Part shown: positions 46,601 through 57,499 of the stretch, one piece after another | Position numbering within the stretch: position 1 is the stretch's first letter | Layout: the number at the start of each line of letters is the position of its first letter | Assembly: GCA_030761205.1 (NCBI GenBank) | Contig: JAULJL010000001.1 | Location: 40,743,145-40,807,144 of the forward strand | DNA length: 64,000 nt | Source: Fremontodendron californicum | Lineage: Eukaryota; Streptophyta; Magnoliopsida; Malvales; Malvaceae | Direction: 5' to 3' | The notes under the pieces: generated by a model | Seen by the model: the letters and a program-made list of their open reading frames with translations, nothing else | The model's database searches: none | What the model was told of the DNA's origin: nothing | Translations under genes and position numbers: made by a program

Positions 46601-48085
46601 TGTTTGTTTGTGAATGTTGTTGCAGATTCAAATAAGAGCATAAGTCAAACCAAGAACAGTGGAGTACGTATCGAATTATATTATATAATTCAATGGTTTG
46701 GAGTCAATAGAGGGATTGGTTCTGGCACACGCAAACATAGAAGATTGAGTGAGGAAAGTGGTGAATTAACCATTTGAAAAAAAAAAAATTGAAAATTAAT
46801 TAGGTATATATTTTGCGATTCTACCGTATCCACCAACCAACATTTTCAAGTAATCTCCTCGTTTTCACATGCTTCATTTTTAGAGTCCATCATATCGAAT
46901 TATCTTGCTTAATTTGTTTTTCGTCATTTGTGAAATTGCATGTCTAACCGTTCATTTTTTTAGGAGAATATTGTTTCATTTGGGAGATTAATATTTCATT
47001 CGAGATCACTATTTATATATTAAAATAATATTATTTTTTAAAATTTTAATTATAACAAATATATAAATATTAGTATAAAAATAATTTTTTAATTTTTTAA
47101 AATAGGATGAACAGTAATTCCGAATCGGGGTAAGAAAGTATAAAATAATTTTAATCGCAATCCGATCCGGTCCATGAGCAAGTTTAAACATGATGGAAGA
47201 CATCCATCACACTCAAATATCGTTTTATGATTGATCTCCTTTGATAAATGTCTCTCATCACATTCTCAAAAAAGCATAAGAGAGATTTTTTTTTTTTTTT
47301 TTTAATTTCTGCCCTCCTAAATTATAACTTAATGAACTTGTTTTTCACCTATACAGGTTAGTCCAGTTTATAAAAATATATTTTTTTATTAATCAAAATT
47401 CGATTTTAATGATAAATTTTGAATGCATCATGTTAATGTGAGACGATATGCTATGTGTCGTTAAAATTGTTTGAAATTAGACCTAAACAAAACAGAGAAT
47501 ATATATATATATATATATCTTGATATTTTTTACCAAAAAAAAAAACTTGTATTTCTTTAACTCTTAGACTTTACATATTTTTTAAATACTATCTCATTTA
47601 CTAAAGAAATGGGCAAGATTTAAAAGAAAAAAAAAAAGGTGTAATAATATAAACATTAACAACAAAGATAAAAGTAGTGAAAAATAAGGGGTAAAGTTTT
47701 CAAGTGACAAAAAGAGTGTCAAGTCCTTTTACCAAACTCGTGTTAATTTGTTGTAGTGGAGGAAGATATATATAGAGTTTTGACAATGTTGCTTGCGGCC
47801 TTGCCCTAGCCGGCGAATATATGGACTTTAATTAGCAGTTAAGGCATGAGCTTATGACTAATCAGATTATCTTTTGACTTGATTCCATGTTCCCTTATTA
47901 ATTTGTAAAACAAATAATAATTATTCTAAGTTGTTCTCTTCAAATCTTTAGTTAATTCTATTGATTACATGATTTACCTATTAATTATTTTATTGATTTT
48001 AATAATTAAGTTTTAATCTAATATTTATCGTATATCATACGGATCAATTTTTGAAACAAAAATACAAAATTATAAGATTTAGTAA
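43640..48085. other. AT-rich intergenic region
   Basis: About 4.4 kb with many simple repeats: (TTATA)n at about 44310-44340, poly-T at about 45920-45945, (TA)n at about 46535-46570 and 47500-47518. A decayed SINE-like piece lies at about 46190-46305. At 44530-44765 there is text resembling the ends of old TIR elements, but no boundaries could be set. No gene was recognised. Confidence 0.5.
46190..46305 (-). repeat. Degenerate SINE-like repeat
   Basis: CTACAGTTTGAGAGATAGAGG, GAGATTCGAATATCAGATTT and TATGAATCAATTAAGCTAAA follow the same order as the SINE at 61450-61590, including the B-box-like GATTCGAA. Confidence 0.45.
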
Positions 48086-48093
48086 GTGTCTAA

Positions 48094-48654
48094 TAGACGT
48101 GCTCAAAAGCCGGGCTATCCGTCTAAACCCGAAGGCCTGCTCATATATTTAGAGGGTTTGAACAAAAATATTATGCCCGAAATATGGGTTTGGAAAAAAA
48201 TAAGGCCCATTTAGAAAATGGGCCGGGCCTTGGCTCCAACAATCAAGGTCCAAGCCTGGTCCGGCCCATTTTTTATTTATATAATATATTATTTTTAGAA
48301 TAAATTTTATATATTATGTAATTTATATCATATAAAAAATAAATATATATATAATACTATAGTGCAAACATTTAAAAATATGCTAAGTTATCTATGTTTT
48401 AGAACTTAATAAAATTAATAAAGAGATAAAATTACTAAAAATTAAATAATAAAAAATATTTATTTAAATTTTTTTAGGAAAAAATAATATGGGTAGGCCT
48501 AAACGGGCTTGGACTATATATTTACAAATATGGATGAGTTTGGACAGAATTTGAGGCCCATATTTCGGGCCAGATAGGGTTTGGTCAAATATATATAGTG
48601 TTGATATCATACCTAAACCCGACTCGAGTCCGGCCTGGCCCATGAGCACCTCTA
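48094..48654. mobile_element. hAT-like MITE (561 bp) with terminal inverted repeats
   Basis: Left end TAGACGTGCTCAAAAGCCGG; right end, reversed, TAGAGGTGCTCATGGGCC. The flanks GTGTCTAA (48086-48093) and GTGTCAAA (48655-48662) match at 7 of 8 positions, the 8-bp duplication typical of hAT elements. The interior is AT-rich with GGGCCGGGCCTTGG-type segments near both ends and no open frame of interest. The left arm has an AAAA change where the right has ATGG, so the element is old. Confidence 0.7.
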
Positions 48655-48662
48655 GTGTCAAA

Positions 48663-49194
48663 TAATTATTTGTATTTGTTTTTAATTACACAAAACTTAT
48701 TTCAATTATTTATACATAATATATTCAATTATATAATTATTCAAATAATATATATAATTATTATTTAAAAATAAATATTCATGTGCAACTTAAGTAACAA
48801 CAAAAACTAAATCATTATCAATACTTGATTGGTTGTAATGATAAATGATTCTAATCCCCGAAAACAAAAATTCAAATATTAAAAATCACCGATATTAAAA
48901 GAGCTTTACTATCACCCTTCTATACCACGCATTTGAGATTAGCTAACTACTATTTTTAAGATTTGAATTTAAAATTTAAGATAGTCATATATAAAAAAAC
49001 GAACTCATACACTTATCAATTAAGGCAGACCTTTAAAAATACTACTAATAAGTGTTTTCAAATCATGAGCCGAGCCCACCTTTTACGCTCAAATGGCCCA
49101 GTTAATTAATTTATAAAAATAAAATTTTATTTAAAATTAAAAATCCCAATAGCGGGAAAAAAAGGAAAACTGCCTAAAACCTAAAAAATTTCAA
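48663..49194. other. AT-rich spacer upstream of the pseudogene
   Basis: AT-rich sequence with no feature I can name, followed by sequence resembling a plant 5' leader just before 49195. Confidence 0.4.
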
Positions 49195-49731
49195 ATGGAA
49201 AGAAGCTATCTTCTCTTACAAATCTCGAATCGAATCTCTAAACAAACCAAACCAAAATTCTCTCGACCAGTTTTAGGCCACGAACTTCCATCTCTTCTCC
49301 ACTAACGAAACCCTAACCTTTCATTACCACCTCCGAATTCTCCAGCCTCATGCAATGGAAGCTTACGCGCGGCAAATGGAGGCCGCGTTTGTTAGATTTC
49401 ATTTCCTCTTTGGACGACTTTTCAGTAAAATCCGCTTCTCAAAAGGCTTTCCAATCGCTTCCCGACATTTCCAAATCCGTCACCGAGCTTACGGTTTTGA
49501 AAGGAGTCGGCCTCGCTACTGCCTCCGCTGTTCTCGCTGCTTACGCTCCTGAAACGGCGCGGTTTATGTCCGACGAGGTAAATACTAAATTCTTCTCGAA
49601 TCTTTTTTCCCCGACTATTTGGCTTTATTGTTTACATTATTCCTTTTTTTTTTGTATGCAAGGCTATGGAGGCTGCTCTTGAAAACTGGAAAGATTATTC
49701 GTGGATAAAATACAGAGCAAATCTATGGTTG
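49195..49731 (+). pseudogene. Pseudogene of a conserved plant protein with an HhH-like segment (unknown function)
   Basis: A 76-codon frame at 49350-49577 (start MQWKLTRGKWRPRLLDF, then VTELTVLKGVGLATASAVLA) splices to 49663-49731 (AMEAALENWKDYSWIKY). I recognise the pattern of a conserved but uncharacterised plant protein whose KGVGPATASAVLAA segment looks like a helix-hairpin-helix. Upstream, in another frame, sequence from ATG 49195 reads GHELPSLLH and then hits TAA at 49303. Next comes RNPN, and after a one-base loss FITTSEFSSL runs into MQWK. So the gene had a longer N-terminus and now has a stop and a frameshift. Family members continue after exon 2, but I found no third exon. The sequence after the donor runs to a stop at 49777-49779. 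Confidence 0.7.
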
Positions 49732-49779
49732 GTGAGATTCCTTTTTATTTTATTTGATTATTGTTTTTTTATTGCATGA

Positions 49780-50521
49780 TCCGTCCATGAATTTAGTTTT
49801 GATGATTATAGCTGTTAATCACTTAAAAATTGTGTAACAAAAATATTCTCGTGGTTTTCAAGTTAGTACAATGGTAGTTCAATAAGCAATATTTGAAATT
49901 AATGAATTGTTATTGATTAAATTGATTGAGCTTGAAACTTTTGTATTTGCACGTTATGATGTTGATATCTGCTTGCATCAGAAACCTGTTTTAGACCCAT
50001 GAAAAGATTTCGGTAGAGTGATGAATTAATTATCTGATTCTGATGAGGTATTGAGAGTTATATTTTGTGCATTTGATGTGGAATTTATTTCTATTTATTT
50101 CTATTTGCTTCTTTTCTTGATTGAGAACTGCTTTAGATGGTCCCCGAGAAATGCTGTTCTCATGCAAAGTATTACTTGACAGGAAAAAACACTGAATGAA
50201 TATTGCTATTTTTCCGTTTCATGGTCCCCAAAAAACGCATTGGAAGTTTGTCTGATTGTCTCTGCTCTTATCTGTGAGTTGTTTAGGTGAAGAAAAGAAT
50301 GTAGAGTGATGACTCTCTATCTGGTTATTTTGCGTATTAATTTTTACACTTTCCTTTGGCTAAATTTCTTTCATTTTCATGATTTGAAGTTCATTTATAT
50401 TTTACATAGATTATTTCGATTAAGCACCTCTTTGCATGGTCCCCATAACGGTGTTTTCACAGAGGAAATTCCTTTACAAGAACTAAAAGTCTAAAACTTA
50501 GTTTTGGGACCACAAGGGTAC
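49780..50521. other. Sequence between the pseudogene and the MULE-like element
   Basis: Intron-like or spacer sequence, T-rich, with no recognisable exon or element. Confidence 0.4.
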
Positions 50522-50530
50522 TTTTTTCTT

Positions 50531-51477
50531 GGGATAATATCATGAATAGCCTCTGAAGTTTATCAAATTTGTTAATGTGGTATCTGTACTTTAAAAATGT
50601 TCAATGTAGTACATGTACTATTAAACCGTGTATCAATGTGGTACTTTGATTTAACACCATTAAATATAGATAATAATGTGATATTGACCAATCAGGTGAT
50701 AACACATGGTAGCACCTGATTTTTTAGAAATTAATATCCAAATTTTTGTAAAAAAAATTAAAATTAAAAATAAATAAATAATATTCTAAAAATTAATATA
50801 TACTATTTTAAACAAATTAAAAAAAATTGTATTTTTTAAATTCAAAGTTTTAAAAAATAACAAAATTAAAATATTTAACTAAAATTATTTTTAAAATATA
50901 TAATATTTTAAAATTAAATATTAAATCATTTATAATATCTAAATTTAAAAAAAAAAAGTTAAAAAGTTATTTTTGAAAATTACAAAAATTAAATTATGAA
51001 ATTATTTTTATTCTTTTAAAAAATATTTATTAAAAAATAAAAAAAATTAAATATGAAATTAATTTTTTTATATTTTTTTAAATTTTTAAAATTTTTAAAA
51101 TTTTAAATTTTTAAATTTAATATTTTTTTTTATTTTTTAAATTTTTAAATTTTTTTATTAATTTTTTTAAGTTAATACACGTGGCATCATTATATGATGC
51201 TATGTGTCATCATTATATTTTTAAAATAATAATATTTTTTATTTTTAAAATTAAATTAATAATTTTTTAGTTAATACATGTGGCATCGTGATATGGTGCC
51301 ACGTGTCAAGTTTTCATTGGATACAAAAGCCACGTCATCAATTTTTAACGGTGTTACTGACAGGTATTACAATAGCACACGGAGTGTAAATTTTAAGTAC
51401 CAAAATAGATATTTTTAAAGTACAAGTATTACATTGACAAATTTGATAAACTCTAGAGCCATTCATGACATTATCCA
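50531..51477. mobile_element. MULE-like non-autonomous element (947 bp) with perfect 9-bp target duplication
   Basis: Left end GGGATAATATCATGAATAGC and right end (reversed) TGGATAATGTCATGAATGGC continue as inverted repeats for about 130 bp, sharing AGTTTATCAAATTTGT. TTTTTTCTT occurs on both sides (50522-50530 and 51478-51486), a 9-bp duplication as in Mutator-like elements. The interior is extremely AT-rich and non-coding, with two related CACGTGGCATCAT/CATGTGGCATCGT blocks near the right arm. Confidence 0.88.
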
Positions 51478-51486
51478 TTTTTTCTT

Positions 51487-52204
51487 TAAACTCTTTGTTT
51501 CCAAAGTTGATGGCTGATCTAGGTCGCTTTATACAGTTCAGAAGCTTCATTATCTCGTGTAATTTGTAGCATTCTGATGCTACTGGTGATATGTTTGTTT
51601 CTTTTGAATGTTTAATGTTTTTGATAAGTGATGCCCTTCCTTCACTGGTTTACTTGTTTGTAATTCTTGTTTGAAATTCTCAATAAGAGGTATATAGTTA
51701 GCCCTCATACTCCCATATTGTCCATCATATAGATTATAGTGTAAAATGTGCATGCGTCCTTTTTCTTTTTAAACCGTGAGTGAAATAAGCCTGCAATTGC
51801 TTGCTAGTGGAGCCTCAGGTCTCAATCTTTCAATTTATAGCTTTATCAGCTACATGGCAAACGAATGTGTGAAAGGTGAACGTTCTTTAGGCTTTGATCA
51901 TTTAAGACCTGGCTCGGAGATGGGCCCAGACTCCTTCATGGGCTTGTACAAATGCAACAAACTAAAGAGCAAGCGGCCCATGATCACCTTAATGAGGGCT
52001 CACTGACCAAAAAGCATACCAGGGTTGACTGAAAGGCAACGGTATGTTTACTGACTTTACTCTTTAGTGGGCAGCCTAGCCGTTGCAAATTGAAAGCTGA
52101 AGCGCTCTCTAATAGTAAAATGTACACAAAACTTTCACCAACGAATTTCCATTCCTAGAAATAAAATAAAAATTGGAAATAAGAGACTTTATTAGGAAAT
52201 GAAC
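51487..52204. other. Spacer downstream of the MULE-like element
   Basis: No gene recognised. A 76-codon frame at 51776-52006 begins with a non-ATG codon and has no recognisable domain. Confidence 0.4.
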
Positions 52205-52712
52205 TCGCTGGCTGGTAGGTGATTAATATGGATCTTTAGAGAATTATATTCTTAGTTATTAAGGTAGGAAAACTTAGGTTCATGTAAATCTGAAAAAGAA
52301 TTTTTTTTTTTAATGTGAGATTTAAGTTTCATACTTTGTAATTAAACATATACAGTTCATTATGTTTCGTAATCTCAACATCTATGCGGATTGATTGCTT
52401 AATTTAGTATCGAATGAACACTGCAATATTGATGTCACCACCTGCATTGCATAGTTTGGTTTTACGTTAATTTAATTTAGCCTCGGGTGAACAATGCAAT
52501 ACCAATGTCATTATGCATGTCGCATGATTGAAACTAAGAGATATAGTAGTTGGTTTTGATACTAATTGATATGAATTTTTGGAGAATCACGTCCTAAAAG
52601 TTAGTTATTAAAGTGAGAAAACCTAAGTTTATATAAACTCTCACAAAAAAATCTCATACTTTTCAATTTGGGATCCAAATCCCATACTAGACATATAACA
52701 ATGTTTCTTTTT
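52205..52712 (-). repeat. Possible degenerate TRIM or tandemly repeated element
   Basis: Two related blocks (about 52208-52360 and 52547-52710) share the order TTAGTTATTAARGTRRGAAAAC, CTWAGTTYATRTAAA and TTTCATACTTT-like text. Directly before the right block is TTGGTTTTGATACTAATTG, resembling an inverted iMet primer-binding site (TGGTATCAAAACC). The middle holds two tandem variants of GAACAYTGCAATA. Ends and target duplication could not be set, so a TRIM is likely but unproven. Confidence 0.4.
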
Positions 52713-53315
52713 ATTTCTCGTAACTAAGGTTAAAAAAATCTGACCGAAATTTTAACCAATAAAGCCTTCGATTCCCGATCTAGTTGATTCACTTAAAAAG
52801 GATTTCAAATATTTAAAAAATAATTTTAATATTAAATAAATATTAAATATAATAAATAGTTAATAAAAATATGTATCTAATTTAATGCTATGAATTTTAA
52901 TATAAAAATAAATATTTAAAAATTCAAATTTCATTAATTCAAAAAAATTAAAAAATATATATAAAACCATTTTTTTGATTTTTTACCAGTTCATTAAAAA
53001 TTCAATCTTATATAGCGCACCGAATTGAATAACTTATTGATTTTCGATTTAATTGATTTTCAATCCATGCGCGTAACCACATTGTCATTCGAGCAGTTCC
53101 CTTTTGGTCTTTATGATCTAAATAATCAAGACCAAGAACAAGGCCGTCCAACGGACGGAATCTTCAAAGTCAAAGACCCTTTAATTTCACGGCATTTACA
53201 CGTCGAAGACTCCCCAACGTCCATATAATATATACCGACTCAAGACTTCCTCTCCTCTTCAACGTCAAATCTCTTCTTCCACCCCTTTTAACGGTCTTAA
53301 CCACCAACCTGTAAA
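52713..53315. promoter_or_regulatory. Upstream region of the AVT6-type transporter gene
   Basis: AT-rich to about 53010, then more mixed sequence. CCATATAATATATACC (about 53221-53236) is a plausible TATA region about 85 nt before the ATG, followed by a pyrimidine-rich leader with CTCCTCTTCAACG. Confidence 0.45.
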
Positions 53316-55865
53316 ATGACCGTTCTATCCTCATCAGATCGTAAATGCCGACGGAGTCCCCGAACGCCTCTCCTCCCTCAAAAGTTGGAGGACCAATTAT
53401 TCGAGGCTCATGGATCCAGCTTCGATGGGGCGTCGACTTCAGGAGCCGTATTCAACCTCTCGACCACCATCGTCGGTGCTGGAATCATGGGGCTCCCAGC
53501 CACCGTCAATCAACTGGGCCTAATCCCCGGTCTAATCACAATCATATTCGTCTCTATGTTAACGGAATCATCAATCGATATGATTCTCAGGTTTAACCGA
53601 GCCTCCAAGTCCGCCACGTATTCAGGCGTCGCCGCGGACGCTTTCGGTGGGCCCGGCCGTAACATCCTTCAAGCCTGCATCGTCATCAACAACTTGGGCA
53701 TGCTCGTGATTTACATGATCATTATAGGTAACTTATATAAAGCCACAATTACGCCACATTGAACTATTAATAGCCGTTTGATCACGACTGAATTTGAAAT
53801 TGTTGGCAGGTGATGTGTTATCGGGGACATGGGTGGATGGGTTCCACCACAGGGGAGTAATGGAAGAATGGTTCGGTGAAAATTGGTGGACCACACGTTC
53901 GGCTTTATTATTGTTCACCACACTTTTCGTTTTTGCTCCTCTCATTTCGTTCAAGCGCGTTGGTAAGTGGTAACTAACTAATTAACTTGTCAAAATTCTA
54001 AATTGTTGGTATAAAATAGTTAAGGTATTAACCTTTTTTTTTTGGGGGGGGGGGGTTAAATTTTGATGATTTTGGTTATTTTTAGACTCATTGAGATACA
54101 CATCAGCATTGTCGTTTGGCTTGGCGATAGTGTTTGTGGCAATAACAGCCGGAGTTGCAATTGTTAAGTTGATGGAAGGAAAAATTGGAATGCCTCGTCT
54201 AATGCCAAAACTTGTTAATCAGGCATCGTTTTGGAAGCTTTTCACCACTGTTCCTGTTGTAGTTACTGCTTATATATGCCACCATAATAGTAAGTCATGA
54301 TAGATAGATTGTTTCTATACTGTTTAGTACTTCCAATGCTATTCGTTTACTATCATAATTTGGTTCTGTTTAATTGTTTGTTCAAGTTAATTTTCATCCA
54401 ATCTGCTCAAAATTGATTTACTTTCACTTGGTTAGTTGGTTGAGGGCATTAAGTGTACGAAATGCTTAGTATGTTTACATAAAACTGACAAAGACCAAGC
54501 TGACCTGTTATGGTGCAACATTACATAGAATTACAAATATGATGCACTAATTAGTAAGATTGTTAGTATTTTGATGAAGCTATCACATGATGTATTCTGT
54601 ATCAAAATTGTTTGTTTATGAGACTAAGAGAGATTCATTCTGTTTATGTGAGTCCTTTTACTATTATTTTTATGTGCATTCCATTTGTAGCAGATTCATT
54701 TTATATTTCAATTTCAAGTATCTGCCACACACCTCAGTCTTACATAACAAAGATTGTTAAATGTTAAGTGTATGATTGCTTGCTTTTTTTAACAATTGCT
54801 TAACCATTTTCTCTCTTGAATACACCTTGCAGTACTCCCAATAGAGAATGAACTTAAAGACCCTACACAGATGAAGTCAATAGTTAGAAAGTCCCTCACA
54901 TTATGCTCTTCTGTCTACATTGCTACCAGCTTCTTTGGAGTCGTCCTCTTTGGGGATCATACTATGGATGACGTGCTTGCCAATTTTGATGGTGATCTCG
55001 GAATTCCATATAGTTCATTGCTTGATGATCTGGTCAGAGTGAGCTATGGCCTTCACCTGATGCTTGTTTTCCCAATTGTGTTTTTCTCACTTCGTCTCAA
55101 TGTAGATGGTCTTTTATTTCCGTATGCCATTCCTATTGCTTTTGACAACAGGAGGTTCGTCTCAGTAACAGTAGCTCTTATGGGTTCTATACTTATGGGA
55201 GCCAACTTTGTTCCTAGTATCTGGGATGCCTTCCAATTCACTGGTGCAACTGCTGCAGTTTGCGTTGGTTTCATCTTTCCAGCTGCAATCACCCTTAGGT
55301 AAGTAATAAATATGCAGTTTTTGTTGAATTTAGTGTCAAAAGAATTTTACGTGCAACATTATGTTGGATATGATGTTATCAATGACAACATTATGCTGGA
55401 TGTTAGAGGACTATATGTTTATAACAGACTATCATACACTAAAACTAGAATTAAAGATTAGCAACTCACCGCTAGGTCATGTTTTAGGGCTGTGCAAAAG
55501 AGCTGTCATACAACATTTGGCCCTAAATTCGCTCGTTGGGTAAGGGATTTTGATAGATTAGATAACGTAAAAGAAACTGGAATCCACTTCATGGAAAAGA
55601 ATAAGGTTTTTTGTAACTAATAAATATGAGTTTTATCAACTGAAAAACCTTTTTGCTCTAAGCCTCTAACCTTCTTTATAAAGTGGTAATTATATGATTT
55701 AATCGTTCTGATGTGCATCCATGCAGGGACACCCATGGAATTGCAACAAAGAATGATAGACTAATATCATGGATGATGATTTTTCTAGCTATCTCAACAA
55801 GCACAGTGGCTGTGACTAGTGACATTTATAGCATTTTTAGTGTTGACGACGGAGTTATAACATGA
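53316..55865 (+). CDS. AVT6-like: Amino-acid transporter, AVT6/SLC38 type (AAAP family)
   Basis: Proton- or gradient-coupled amino-acid transporter; plant AVT6 members act in vacuolar/endomembrane amino-acid export. Five exons (53316-53727, 53810-53962, 54086-54289, 54833-55298, 55727-55865) give 457 residues with about eleven hydrophobic segments and consistent phases. After a hydrophilic N-terminus, the first helix contains the family motif TTIVGAGIMGLPATVNQLG. Next is LTESSIDMILRFNR, then FGGPGRNILQACIVINNLGM, and later VVVTAYICHHN with the downstream KSLTLCSSVYIATSFFGVVLFG and YGLHLMLVFPIVFFSLRLNVDGLLFP. The start ATG at 53316 is the first in frame, with a normal leader. Substrate is not readable from sequence; localisation is by family. 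Confidence 0.93.
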
Positions 55866-56599
55866 TTTTATGAAAGGGGGTCCATACATATCTGGTTTTG
55901 TGGTGCATTGACATAGTTTGGAAACTCAAGCTAATAAAGGAAACAATCAGGGTTTCTTTCATTCAGTTTATCCTCAAAGCTGAATTGACGGAATAGGGGG
56001 TTTGGTATCTCTATCAATATATGAGCAATAAGCTGTGGAAAGAGTGACTGTTGCAGCGTCTTATGAGGTATGATACGACCTTTTCTATGAAATAATGCAA
56101 CAGGTTATTTAGTTGTTAGTTATTGATTCTTTGGGAGAGTACAAATTGGAGAATTCCGAATATTTCGGGAATATTACAAAATTATAGCGTACTGCTTGTT
56201 TTTGTTTTGTGTTTACTTTTGATGAAAAGGCCGAGTCCAACAGTTTTGGACCTTTACAAAACATAGCTTTGCGAACTTTTTGTTGTCTGTCTTTCACTTC
56301 TTTTTATTTTTTTTTATTCAGAGTAGATTGCAAGTAAAACAATTTAGACTTTTTTTTTTTGGAAAATTGAAATTTTATTCAAACATTAGAGTATATCTAC
56401 TACATATGCACAAGAGGTAGCCATTACAATTCAACTATGTTGTTGGCTAATGCCCTAGCCTTCTAATAAATGTTTATTTACAGTAAAAGCATTTACACTA
56501 ATAAAAGAAAACTTAGTTTCACAGCTCCACCAACTAATTGAAATATAGCTTTTGGAGTTTTTTTTCTGTATGTGTATGCTTCCTAGAGTTCCTTTCTTG
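55866..56599. other. 3' flank of the AVT6-like gene
   Basis: Presumed 3' UTR and spacer. The far end (56350-56600) may include the 3' tail of the LINE remnant next to it, but this is not certain. Confidence 0.35.
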
Positions 56600-56960
56600 C
56601 CAAATGTAATAAATTGTAGATGTTCAACCAACATGTATCAATGCAGCTCTAAGTGATTTTCCTTTGAAAGTAGCAATTGCCCAACGAAGATCATCGTCCC
56701 AACTTTGAAAAGTCCTTGTAACAGAGGTGTCAAAAACTCTCTGCCAAACCTGTTTTGAAAACTCTCACTCAAAAAAAAAGTGGTTCCTGCATTCTTCCTC
56801 GTCTCCACACATATAACAGGCAGTAGATGATAGACTTAGCCTCCAAGACTTCATCCTTGATAGTGTGCTCAATCTGTCCAAGATAACTAGCCAAGCAACA
56901 AAGGATAATTTAGGCACATTTAAGGAAAACCAGATTAGCTTATGCCATGTATTCGATTAT
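56600..56960 (-). mobile_element. LINE remnant with a reverse-transcriptase zinc-binding (zf-RVT) segment
   Basis: The minus-strand frame reads KLSFVAWLVILDRLSTLSR, then MKSWRLSLSSTACYMCGDEE and ECRNHFFFE, a stop, and EFSKQVWQRVF. This is the C-X2-C...C-X4-H...C pattern of the zf-RVT domain found after the reverse transcriptase of plant LINEs. The last cysteine codon is a TGA stop, and no reverse transcriptase was recognised further upstream. It is an old, 5'-truncated LINE copy. Confidence 0.75.
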
Positions 56961-57480
56961 GCTTTATCCTCAGCCATTGCCATGTAACAGAGGAGAATTT
57001 AGACTCTATTTCTCGTTTCTAAACAAAATCAGTTTTCTTGGCTTCAAAAAAAAAAATCAGTTTTTAGCTAATATTGTTGGTCGGCCTTGCAGGATCCAGA
57101 TTGTTGCAGTCATAGTTATGGACTTATAGCCTATGGGCTATGGGTGTCCATTAACATTTTTATAAATTGTGTTGTTGGGTTCATTTAATTGTTAGGTGAA
57201 TTTATTGAGCAGTTTTTAAGCGGGTATAAAAGGCTAACATTTACACCTCAAATTGTGCTGCCTACATTTTCAACAACTTTCACGTGAGCAATCTATGTTG
57301 TAGAGTCGGTCGCTCCCACCCTCTCCTTTTGTTTAGCAAAGCCACATTTTCTTAACAATTTAACCTCTTTTGTTCCTTTCTCCTAAAATTAAAAAAAAAA
57401 AAAAAAGTAATAATTGGATAACTCTGTTCTCCTAAATCTTTCCAATATGACTTTATTTTACAGTTTTCTCTTTCTTTTTT
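56961..57480. other. Spacer between LINE remnant and foldback element
   Basis: No recognisable feature apart from a poly-A tract near 57390. Sequence becomes AT-rich toward the right. Confidence 0.35.
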
Positions 57481-57499
57481 TTTAATCTTAATATAGCTA

